Assembly: GCF_016702655.1 (NCBI RefSeq)
Contig: NZ_JADJDO010000004.1
Span: 310,001 to 374,000 of the forward strand
Origin: Ideonella sp.
GTDB taxonomy: Bacteria; Pseudomonadota; Gammaproteobacteria; Burkholderiales; Burkholderiaceae_C
Length of the DNA: 64,000 nt
Direction of reading: 5' to 3'
A program made the translations under genes and the position numbers. The notes beneath the pieces were generated by a model. That model did not search any database. It saw only the letters and a list, made by a program, of their open reading frames with translations, and was not told where the DNA came from. This document shows, piece by piece, positions 43,701 to 51,179 of this stretch. Each line of letters begins with the position of its first letter. Position 1 is the first letter of the stretch.

Positions 43701-44687
43701 ATGAACCGACATAGCGCCGCCCGCCGCGGCATCGTCGCCGCCGTCTCGGCATTCGCGTTCCTGGGCGCCGCGCTGGCCCAGGGCGGCGACGCCGCGGGCA
43801 AGCCGATCACGATCGTCGTGCCCTTCCCGCCCGGCGGCACGACCGACCAGTTGGCGCGTGCGATCGGCCAGCAGATGGGCGAGAACCTCAAGGTCCCGGT
43901 CATCATCGACAACCGGCCCGGCGGCGGCGCGCAGATCGCCGCCAACGTGGTCAAGCAGGCTGGCACCGATGGCACGACGATCTTCATCGGCGACATCGGC
44001 GCCCTGAGCTTCAACCCCTACATCTACGCCAAGCTCAGCTACGACCCGCTGAAGGACTTCACGCCGCTGGCGCGGCTGGTGATGGTGCCGCAATTGCTGA
44101 TCGTTCCGGCCGCCAGCCCCTACGCGACGCTCGCCGACGTGATCAAGGCGGCGCAGACCAAGCCCGGCGGCCTGAGCATCGCATCCCAGGGCAACGGCAC
44201 CGGCGGCCACGTGTTCGCCGAGATGCTGCGCCGGGAAACGCAGGGACAGTTGAACCACATTCCCTATCGCGGCTCCGCGCCCGCGCTGACCGACATGATC
44301 GGCGGCCAGGTCGACCTGATGTTCGACGCCATCGGCACCAGCGGCCCCTTCGTCAAGGACGGCAAGCTGCGCGCACTCGCGGTCGGCGCGCCGGCGCGCG
44401 TGCCGATGTTCGCCCAGGTCGCGACGCTGCAGGAACTGGGCTACCCGCAATTGAACATGGTTGCCTGGTTCGGCATGGTGGTCAAGGCGGGCACGCCGGC
44501 AGCGGTCGTGCAGCGCCTCGGCGACGAGGTCATCAAGGCGCTGCAGGCGCCGCAGGTCGCGAAGCGCTTCACCGACCAGGGTCTCGACGTCGCCCCGCTG
44601 GCGCCGCAGGAGTTCAAGCCTTTCATGGAGGCCGAGGCCCAGCGCTGGAGCAAGGTGATCAAGGACGCCGGGATCAGGATCGAGTAG
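43701..44687 (+). CDS. Bug-family (TctC-like) periplasmic binding protein
   Basis: A 328-residue exported binding protein with signal peptide (FLGAALAQGG, cut about residue 26). The start of the mature protein, ITIVVPFPPGGTTDQLARAI, and the PVIIDNRPGGG and IPYRGSAPALTDMIGGQVDLMFD segments define the family. It follows feruloyl-CoA synthase by one base and has GGAG ahead, so it is part of the same transcript and probably captures an aromatic acid. No TctA/TctB membrane genes are adjacent, a common situation for Bug proteins in Burkholderiales. Confidence 0.92.
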   Translation: MNRHSAARRGIVAAVSAFAFLGAALAQGGDAAGKPITIVVPFPPGGTTDQLARAIGQQMGENLKVPVIIDNRPGGGAQIAANVVKQAGTDGTTIFIGDIGALSFNPYIYAKLSYDPLKDFTPLARLVMVPQLLIVPAASPYATLADVIKAAQTKPGGLSIASQGNGTGGHVFAEMLRRETQGQLNHIPYRGSAPALTDMIGGQVDLMFDAIGTSGPFVKDGKLRALAVGAPARVPMFAQVATLQELGYPQLNMVAWFGMVVKAGTPAAVVQRLGDEVIKALQAPQVAKRFTDQGLDVAPLAPQEFKPFMEAEAQRWSKVIKDAGIRIE

Positions 44688-44716
44688 CGGCGACACCCTG
44701 GTCGGCACCGCGTCGT

Positions 44717-45775
44717 TCAGCCGGGCGTCGCGCCCGCGGGCGCGCGCACCCGGACTGCGCGCGAGCGGCGCGCGAAGCGCTCCACGGTGTCGAGCATCGA
44801 GGCGATCTCGGCGTCGGGCACATCGAGGGTCAGAAAGACGATGCGGCTGCGCCGGTCGGGGCCGGGCCAGGCATCGAGCCACGCAAGCCGGTGCACGAGG
44901 CGCTGCGCGCCGTGCAGCACGGCCGGGCGGTCGGGCTCGCCCTCGATGTGGAGCAGCCCCTTGACGCGCAGCAGGTTCGGCCCGGCGCTGCGCTCGAGCG
45001 CCTCCAGGAAGAGCCTCAGCGCATCGGCATCGAAGGGCTCGTTGCGCACGAGGCTGTATTCGCGCACGCGGGTGTGGACGTGCGGCGCATGGTCATGGCT
45101 GCCATGATCGTGCCGATCCGCGCCGGGCCCGGGCTCTGGCCCGGCGTCGGCCCCCGCCTTCGGCAGCGCGAGCCAGCCCGCCGCAGGATCGTCGCGGCCG
45201 GCGACGAGGCAGCCCGCGCGCGGATTGATCGACGCGAGCTCGCGCAGCAGCGCGTCGAGCGCAGCGGCGCCCTCGGATCCGGGCAGCAGGTCGGCCTTGG
45301 TGACGACGATGCGGTCGGCAAGCGCGACCTGGCGCAGCGCTGTATCGTGCGCAGCCAGCGTCCCTTGCGCATTGACCGCGTCGACGGTGGCGACGACGCC
45401 GGCCAGGACGTAGCGCGACGCAAGCAGTGCATCGGCGTGCAGCAGGTCGGCCAGCGGCGCCGGTTCGGCCAGTCCCGAGGTCTCGATCAGCAGGCGCTCG
45501 AAAGGCGCGCTGCCGGCGGTGGCGCGGCGCTCGAACAGCGCGTTCAATGCCGCGACCAGGTCGCCCTTGACGGCGCAGCACAGGCAGCCGTTGTCGAGCA
45601 GGAGCACGGTGTCGCTGCTGTGCGCGACCAGGTCGTGGTCGATGCCGATCGCGCCGAACTCGTTGACGATGACCGCCGAGCGCGCAAAGCCGGGTTCGCA
45701 CAGCGCCCGGTTGAGCAGCGTCGTCTTGCCGCTGCCGAGAAAGCCGGTCACGATCGTGACCGGGATGCGGGCCAT
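44717..45775 (-). CDS. CobW/COG0523-family metal GTPase
   Basis: A 352-residue metallochaperone-type GTPase. Walker A is TGFLGSGKTTLLN (residues about 10-22), the metal-binding CxCC motif is NGCLCCAV (about 66), and ETSGLAEPAPL plus TKAD complete the G domain. A His-rich insert (DRHDHGSHDHAPHVH, about residues 222-236) separates it from the C-terminal CobW domain. It is the last gene of the long minus-strand operon, four bases after the molybdopterin oxidoreductase, and may deliver metal to one of the operon's metalloenzymes. Which metal is unknown. Confidence 0.88.
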   Translation of the reverse strand: MARIPVTIVTGFLGSGKTTLLNRALCEPGFARSAVIVNEFGAIGIDHDLVAHSSDTVLLLDNGCLCCAVKGDLVAALNALFERRATAGSAPFERLLIETSGLAEPAPLADLLHADALLASRYVLAGVVATVDAVNAQGTLAAHDTALRQVALADRIVVTKADLLPGSEGAAALDALLRELASINPRAGCLVAGRDDPAAGWLALPKAGADAGPEPGPGADRHDHGSHDHAPHVHTRVREYSLVRNEPFDADALRLFLEALERSAGPNLLRVKGLLHIEGEPDRPAVLHGAQRLVHRLAWLDAWPGPDRRSRIVFLTLDVPDAEIASMLDTVERFARRSRAVRVRAPAGATPG

Positions 45776-45779
45776 AGGG

Positions 45780-47966
45780 TCAGCCCTCTCCCGGCTCGAC
45801 GCGCGCGATCCGGCACAGCAGGCCGCGCAGGTGGTAGGTGCCCATCGCCGGGTCGTAGGGCGGGCCGTTGCGCGTCAGCACGTTGGCGTTGGAGCGCCAC
45901 ACACCGTGGTCGGGGCTCTTGTCCTCGGGAAACCACCAGCCGTGCTCGACGTGCACGACGCGCGGGTCGATGCCTTCGGTGACCTTGGCCTTCTGCTGGA
46001 TCTTGCCGCGCAGCGTCTCGATCCAGACCCAGTCGCCGTGCTTGATGCCGTGCGCGGCGGCGGTCTGCGGATGCAGCTCCATGATCGGGTTCGGGTAGGC
46101 GCGGCGCAGCGCGCGGATCTGGCGGTGCTCGGAGTTGAAGAAGAACGGAATGCGCGCGCCCGAGGTCAGCACGAGCGGGAAGTCCTGCGCCACCTCGGGC
46201 GTCGCGAGCGGGCTCTCGGGCGGCTCCTCGTAGTAGGGCAGCGGGTCGTAGCCCATCGCCTCGAGGCGCGTCGAATAGAGCTCGATCTTGCCGGTCGGCG
46301 TCTTGAAGCCCTTGTCCTTGTACTTGTGGAAGCGCATCGGCATGTCGTGGAAGCCCTTCTCGCGCAGTTCCTGCAGGTTCACGCCGGAGCCCCCGCGCGC
46401 GAGCAGGTCCTGCAGCACCACGTCGACATCCTCGGTGCCCACGGGCAGATTCATTTTGCGCGCGAGCTCGACGAAGATCTCCTCGTCGGACTTGCACTCG
46501 CCGACGCGCACCGCGCGCCGCTGCGCGAGCACGACGTTGGCGGCAATCGTCGGCAACCCGGCGAGCTGGTCGAGCTCGGGCCACGACGCCGCCGGCAGCA
46601 CGATGTCGGCGAGCTCGGCGGTGGGCGTCATGAACAGGTCGGCGACGACCAGCAGGTCGAGGTTCATGAGCCCCTCGTGGGCCTCCTTGGCGTTGCCGAA
46701 AGTCGTCAGCGTGTTGTTGCCGAAGACCATGAAGGCCTTGACCGGATACGGCTTGCCGGTGCGCATCGCCTGCACCAGCGTCGGGATGTGCGCGGCGGGC
46801 AGGTCTGCGCCCTCGCCGCCGAGCATCTTGAAACGGTCCGCGCCGAGGCGCTTGGCGTTCATCTCCGGGCTCAGGTTCTCGATCAGGCTCGGGAATCGGC
46901 CCAGCCCCTTCATGCCGAACACCCAGCCGCCGGGCACGTCGACGTTGCCGGTCAGCGCCGGCAGCATCGAGATCGCGCGCACGGTCTGGATGCAGTTCGG
47001 GGTGTGCTCGATCGCGCAACCCCACTCCATCATCGACGGGCGCGTGGCCGCGTACAGGCGCGCCGCGGCGCGGATCTTGTCGGCGCTCACCCAGGTGATG
47101 GGCTCGGCCCACTCAGGCGTGCGCTCGCGCACGCGCTCGGCGAGCTGCTCGAAGCCGTGTGTCCATTCGCGCACGAAGGCTTCGTCGTAGAGCTTCTCCT
47201 CGATCACCACGTGCAGCATCGCCAGCGCCAGCGCATCGTCGGTGCCCGGGCGCAGCTGCAGCCAGATGTCGGCCTCGGCGGCGAGCTGCGTGCGCCGCGG
47301 ATCGACGACGATCGTCCTGGGCTTGCCGACGAGCGACTCGCGCACGACGAATCGAGTCTCGCCGTCGGGGCCGGAGTTCAACGGGTTGTGGCCCCAGTAG
47401 AGGATGCACGCGGGCTTGGTGCCGCTCGTGAAGTCGTTGACCGGGAACTCGCCGAAGGTCTGCAGCATCGTGTTGATGCGCGGGTGGAAGCACTGCGCGA
47501 AGCCGGGCTCGCACCAGTTGGGCGTGCCCAGCGCATGGCCGAAGCGCGACACCCAGCGGATGTGGTGGCGCCCGGTGCCGGTGCCCATCGCGATCGCCTC
47601 GGCGCCGTGCTCGTCCTTGATCGCCTGCAGGCGGCGCGCGATCTCGCCGAGCGCCTCGTCCCAGCTGATGCGCTCCCATTGCCCGCCGCCGCGCGGCCCG
47701 GTGCGCCGCAGCGGGTACTTGAGGCGATCCGGGTGGTAGACGAGGTCGATCGTCGAGGTGCCGATCGGGCACAGCCGGCCGTGGTTGAGCGGCGAGGCGC
47801 GGTCGCCCTCGACCTTGACGAGCCTGCCGTCCTGCACGTGCAGGTTGACGCCGCAGCCGCCATGGCAGCTGCGGCAGACGCTCTTGACGATCTCGACCGG
47901 ACTCTCCGGCGGCGCGGGCTGCGCCGTGGATGCTTCGCTCGTGGCGGCTGTGGTTTCCATATCCAT
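45780..47966 (-). CDS. Molybdopterin oxidoreductase, DMSO-reductase family, with 4Fe-4S site
   Basis: A 728-residue cytoplasmic enzyme (no Tat signal). The N-terminal 4Fe-4S ligands are C31, C34, C38 and C66 (CRSCHGGC and GRLCPIG). The pterin-binding body follows (RISWDEALGEIARRL, YWGHNPLNSGPDGE, VFGNNTLTTFGN) with the C-terminal dinucleotide-binding domain starting near FPLVLTSGAR. C152 in GTPNWCEPGFAQC is positioned to be the Mo or W ligand. No dedicated electron-transfer subunit is adjacent. In this operon it could oxidise, hydrate or dehydroxylate an intermediate; the sequence does not decide. It starts 24 bases after the E3 gene. Confidence 0.87.
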   Translation of the reverse strand: MDMETTAATSEASTAQPAPPESPVEIVKSVCRSCHGGCGVNLHVQDGRLVKVEGDRASPLNHGRLCPIGTSTIDLVYHPDRLKYPLRRTGPRGGGQWERISWDEALGEIARRLQAIKDEHGAEAIAMGTGTGRHHIRWVSRFGHALGTPNWCEPGFAQCFHPRINTMLQTFGEFPVNDFTSGTKPACILYWGHNPLNSGPDGETRFVVRESLVGKPRTIVVDPRRTQLAAEADIWLQLRPGTDDALALAMLHVVIEEKLYDEAFVREWTHGFEQLAERVRERTPEWAEPITWVSADKIRAAARLYAATRPSMMEWGCAIEHTPNCIQTVRAISMLPALTGNVDVPGGWVFGMKGLGRFPSLIENLSPEMNAKRLGADRFKMLGGEGADLPAAHIPTLVQAMRTGKPYPVKAFMVFGNNTLTTFGNAKEAHEGLMNLDLLVVADLFMTPTAELADIVLPAASWPELDQLAGLPTIAANVVLAQRRAVRVGECKSDEEIFVELARKMNLPVGTEDVDVVLQDLLARGGSGVNLQELREKGFHDMPMRFHKYKDKGFKTPTGKIELYSTRLEAMGYDPLPYYEEPPESPLATPEVAQDFPLVLTSGARIPFFFNSEHRQIRALRRAYPNPIMELHPQTAAAHGIKHGDWVWIETLRGKIQQKAKVTEGIDPRVVHVEHGWWFPEDKSPDHGVWRSNANVLTRNGPPYDPAMGTYHLRGLLCRIARVEPGEG

Positions 47967-47990
47967 GTCCTCTCGGGGAGCGTGTGGGGT

Positions 47991-49391
47991 TCAGATGTGC
48001 AATGCCCGGCCGAAGGCCTGCAGCACCGACTCGTGCATGGCCTCGGACAGGGTCGGATGGGCGAAGACGGTGTGCATCAGCTCGGCTTCGGTGGCTTCCA
48101 GCGTGCTCGCCAGGCCGAAGCCCTGGATCAGCTCGGTCACCTCGGGGCCGATCAGGTGCGCGCCCAGCAGCTCGCCGCTCGTGGCGTCGAACACGGTCTT
48201 GACCAGGCCGTGCGCGTCGCCCATCGCGATCGCCTTGCCGTTCGCCCCGAACGGGAAGCGGCCGACGCGCACGCCGAGGCCGCGCGCCTGCGCCTTGTGC
48301 TCGGTCAGGCCCACGCTCGCCACCTGCGGCTGGCCGTAGGTGCAGGCCGGAATGCGCAGCGCGTCCAGCGGCACGACGTGCGCGACGCCGGCAAGGTGCT
48401 CGACGCAGATCACGCCTTCGTGGCTCGCCTTGTGCGCCAGCCAGGGTGCCGCGGCGAGGTCGCCGATGGCGTAAATGCCGGGCTCGCCGGTCTGCAGCCA
48501 ATCGTCGACGACGACATGCCCCTGGCGCAGCTCGACTCGCGTGCCCTCGAGACCGAGGTCCTCGATGTTGGCGGTGATGCCTACGGCACTGATCACGCGC
48601 TCGACGCGGATCGCGCGCTCGCCGCCCGCGCCGCGCAGCACCGCAGCCACGCCGTCGTCGCCGCGTTCGAGGCCGAGCACCGTGGTCGACGTGTGGATGC
48701 GCATGCCCTGGCGCTCGAAGGCCTGCTGCGCGAGCGCCGAGATCTCGTGGTCCTCGACCGGCAGGATGCGCTCGGCGGCCTCGACCACCGTGACCTCGGC
48801 GCCGAGCGACCGGTAGAAGCAGGCGAACTCGATACCGATCGCGCCCGCACCGACGATCAGCAGCGAGCGCGGCAGGGCCGGCGGCGTCATCGCCTCGCGG
48901 TAGGTCCAGACGCGCTGCCCGTCGGGCTCGAGGCCGGCGAGCACGCGCGGCCGGGCACCGGTGGCCAGGATGACGTGCGGGGCGCGCCGCTCGCTGGTCC
49001 TGCCGTCGGCAGCCCGCACGGCGACGGTCTGCGGCCCGGCCAGCCGGCCACGGCCTTCGAGCACCTCGACCGCGTGCTTGCGCAGCAACCCGCGCACCCC
49101 GGCCTGCAGCTTGGCCGCCACCGCGCGCGAGCGCGCGACCATCGCCGGCAGATCGGCGACCACGCCATCGGCCGTGACGCCGTAGTCGCGCGCCGAGCGC
49201 ACGAGGTTCAGCACTTCGGCGCTGCGCAGCAGGGCCTTGGTCGGGATGCAGCCCCAGTTCAGGCACACCCCGCCGAGATGCTCGCGCTCGATGAGCGCCA
49301 CCTTCATGCCGAGCTGGGCGGCGCGGATCGCGGCGACGTAGCCGCCCGGGCCGCCGCCGACGACGATCAGGTCGTGGGTGGGTGTCGTCAT
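47991..49391 (-). CDS. lpdA: Dihydrolipoamide dehydrogenase (E3)
   Basis: A 466-residue flavoprotein that reoxidises dihydrolipoamide with NAD. The FAD fold is VVGGGPGGYVAAIRAAQ, the redox-active pair is in GGVCLNWGCIPTKAL (about residues 41-46), the NAD fold in LIVGAGAIGIEFA, and the catalytic His-Glu pair in HTVFAHPTLSEAMHE near the C-terminus. It lies seven bases after the E2 gene, so the operon carries its own full E1-E2-E3 set and need not share the housekeeping E3. Confidence 0.95.
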   Translation of the reverse strand: MTTPTHDLIVVGGGPGGYVAAIRAAQLGMKVALIEREHLGGVCLNWGCIPTKALLRSAEVLNLVRSARDYGVTADGVVADLPAMVARSRAVAAKLQAGVRGLLRKHAVEVLEGRGRLAGPQTVAVRAADGRTSERRAPHVILATGARPRVLAGLEPDGQRVWTYREAMTPPALPRSLLIVGAGAIGIEFACFYRSLGAEVTVVEAAERILPVEDHEISALAQQAFERQGMRIHTSTTVLGLERGDDGVAAVLRGAGGERAIRVERVISAVGITANIEDLGLEGTRVELRQGHVVVDDWLQTGEPGIYAIGDLAAAPWLAHKASHEGVICVEHLAGVAHVVPLDALRIPACTYGQPQVASVGLTEHKAQARGLGVRVGRFPFGANGKAIAMGDAHGLVKTVFDATSGELLGAHLIGPEVTELIQGFGLASTLEATEAELMHTVFAHPTLSEAMHESVLQAFGRALHI

Positions 49392-49398
49392 CGCGACC

Positions 49399-50610
49399 TC
49401 ACACCAGCAGCGCCAGCGGCGCCTCGATCAGGCCGCGCACCGCGGCCAGAAACTCGGCGCCCAGCGCACCGTCGATCACGCGGTGATCCGCCGACAGTGA
49501 GCAGGTCATGCGCATGCCGACCGCCAGCGCGCCGTGGCGCACCACCGGCCGTTGCTCGCAGGCGCCGACCGCGAGGATCGCCGCCTGCGGCGGATTGACG
49601 ATGGCGAAGAACTCGCGCACGCCGTACATGCCGAGGTTGGAGATCGTGAAGCCGCCGCCCTGGTATTCCTCGGCTTTGAGCCGGCCGTCGCGGGCACGCG
49701 CCGCGAGCGCCTTGACCTCGGCCTGGATCGCCGCGAGGCTCTTCGTGTCGGCGTCACGAACGATCGGCGTCACGAGGCCGCCGGGGGTGGCCACGGCGAC
49801 GCTGACGTCGACGCGCTCGTGGCGCAGCATCGCCTCGTCGCCCCAGCTCGCGTTGACGGCGGGCAGGCGCTTCATCGCCAGCGCGACGGCCTTGACGACG
49901 AAGTCGTTGACCGAGGGCTTGATGCCGGCCTGCGCCTGCAGTTGCTCGCGCAGCGCGAGCACGGCGTCGACGTCGACCTCGACGCTCAGGTAGAAGTGCG
50001 GCACGTTGCGCTTGGCTTCCGACAGGCGCTGCGCGATGACGCGGCGCATCGTCGTGTGCGCCACCGCAGTCGGCGCGATCGGCGCGGTCGGCGCTGCAGG
50101 CGCAACAAGCGGCGGCTGCTGCAACGCGCGCTCCACGTCGACCTTGACGATGCGGCCGCCCGGCCCCGAGCCGTGCAGCGCAGACAGGGCCAGCCCCGCG
50201 GCCTGCGCGAGACGCCGCGCCAGCGGGCTCGCCTTCACGCGCGTGGACGGCATCGCCGCGGACGCGGCCGTTGCCGGCGGCGCGGCGGGCGCTTGCGCTG
50301 CGGTCGCCGGCGCAGCAGGAGCGGTCTGCGCGGCGGCGCCGTTCGGCGCGGCCACGGCGAGCGCCGCCGCGTCCTCGCCCGGCGCAGCGATCAGTCCCAG
50401 GCGCGCGCCGGCCTCGATGCCGCGCGAACCCTCCGGCACGTCGATGCGGGCCAGCACGCCGGCGCCGGGCGCTTCGACCTCGACGATCGCCTTGTCGGTC
50501 TCGATCTCGAGCAGCACATCGCCCTTCTCGAGGGCGTCACCGGGGCGCTTGGCCCAGCGCGTCAGGGTCGCCTCGCTGGTCCCGGCGGGCATCAGGATGT
50601 CGATCGACAC
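49399..50610 (-). CDS. Dihydrolipoamide acyltransferase (E2) of a 2-oxoacid-dehydrogenase-like complex
   Basis: A 403-residue protein. One lipoyl domain (about 1-80) carries the lipoylated Lys in EIETDKAIVEVE. An Ala/Pro linker leads to an E3/E1-binding domain (KASPLARRLAQAAG, about 140-175) and the catalytic acyltransferase domain (about 190-403) with the active-site motif DHRVIDGALGAEFL. The GTG start at 50610 follows GAGGAG. It sits between VOC and E3 genes. The acyl group handled by this complex is unknown; pyruvate, acetoin and ring-derived 2-oxo or quinone intermediates are candidates. Confidence 0.92.
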   Translation of the reverse strand: MSIDILMPAGTSEATLTRWAKRPGDALEKGDVLLEIETDKAIVEVEAPGAGVLARIDVPEGSRGIEAGARLGLIAAPGEDAAALAVAAPNGAAAQTAPAAPATAAQAPAAPPATAASAAMPSTRVKASPLARRLAQAAGLALSALHGSGPGGRIVKVDVERALQQPPLVAPAAPTAPIAPTAVAHTTMRRVIAQRLSEAKRNVPHFYLSVEVDVDAVLALREQLQAQAGIKPSVNDFVVKAVALAMKRLPAVNASWGDEAMLRHERVDVSVAVATPGGLVTPIVRDADTKSLAAIQAEVKALAARARDGRLKAEEYQGGGFTISNLGMYGVREFFAIVNPPQAAILAVGACEQRPVVRHGALAVGMRMTCSLSADHRVIDGALGAEFLAAVRGLIEAPLALLV

Positions 50611-50630
50611 GGTTACTCCTCGTTCTTTGG

Positions 50631-51179
50631 TCAGCGTTCGGGGTGGGCCGGATGCCACAGCCGCGCCGCAGTCGTCTTCTCGTAGCCCTTGCCACCGGGG
50701 TAGCTCACGAGTTCGAGCTGCATGCCCCAGGGCGAGAGGAAATAGACCCATGTCTGGCCCGCGCTCGGGCCGCTCGTGCGCAGCGTCGGCTCGCCCAGGA
50801 TGCGCACGCCGAGCGCACGCAGGTGGACCAGCGCGGCGTCGATGTCGTCGACGTAGAACGCGAGGTGATGGCCGCCTACGTCGCTGTTGCGCGGCGGCGT
50901 GCGGTTCTGGTCGGGCGCCTCGTACTCGAAGATCTCGAAGTTCGAGCCGTTGCCGCAGCGCAGGAAGCGCAGCTTCTTCATCACCGCGCGCGGATGCACG
51001 TTCAGGTGGGTGGCCATCCAGTCGCCGTCCGACGCGAACGGGCCGAGCTCGTAGAAGGCCTCGCAGCCGAGCACATCGACGAAGAAGGCCACCGCCTGAT
51101 CGATATCGGGCACCGTGAAGCCGATGTGGTCGGTGCCGCGCAGCCCCGGCAAGCCGCGCCCGATCGGATGGGTTGTCAT
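50631..51179 (-). CDS. VOC-superfamily (glyoxalase/dioxygenase fold) protein
   Basis: A 182-residue protein with two beta-alpha-beta-beta-beta modules. Likely metal ligands are the His of GTDHIGFTV (about residue 17), the His of VGGHHLAFYVDD and the Glu of MQLELVSY. Such proteins include glyoxalases, ring-cleavage dioxygenases, epimerases and stress-binding proteins. The start overlaps the E1 stop by four bases (ATGA), so it is translated together with the dehydrogenase complex. A role in isomerising, cleaving or sequestering the complex's substrate is inferred. Confidence 0.82.
   Translation of the reverse strand: MTTHPIGRGLPGLRGTDHIGFTVPDIDQAVAFFVDVLGCEAFYELGPFASDGDWMATHLNVHPRAVMKKLRFLRCGNGSNFEIFEYEAPDQNRTPPRNSDVGGHHLAFYVDDIDAALVHLRALGVRILGEPTLRTSGPSAGQTWVYFLSPWGMQLELVSYPGGKGYEKTTAARLWHPAHPER

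Noticed and set aside
45519..49598. Very long open frame (over 1300 codons) on the plus strand across the molybdopterin, E3 and CobW genes
   Set aside because: It is antisense to genes with clear catalytic motifs, has a composition biased to Arg, Ala, Val and Asp as expected for a GC-rich shadow frame, and shows no domain.
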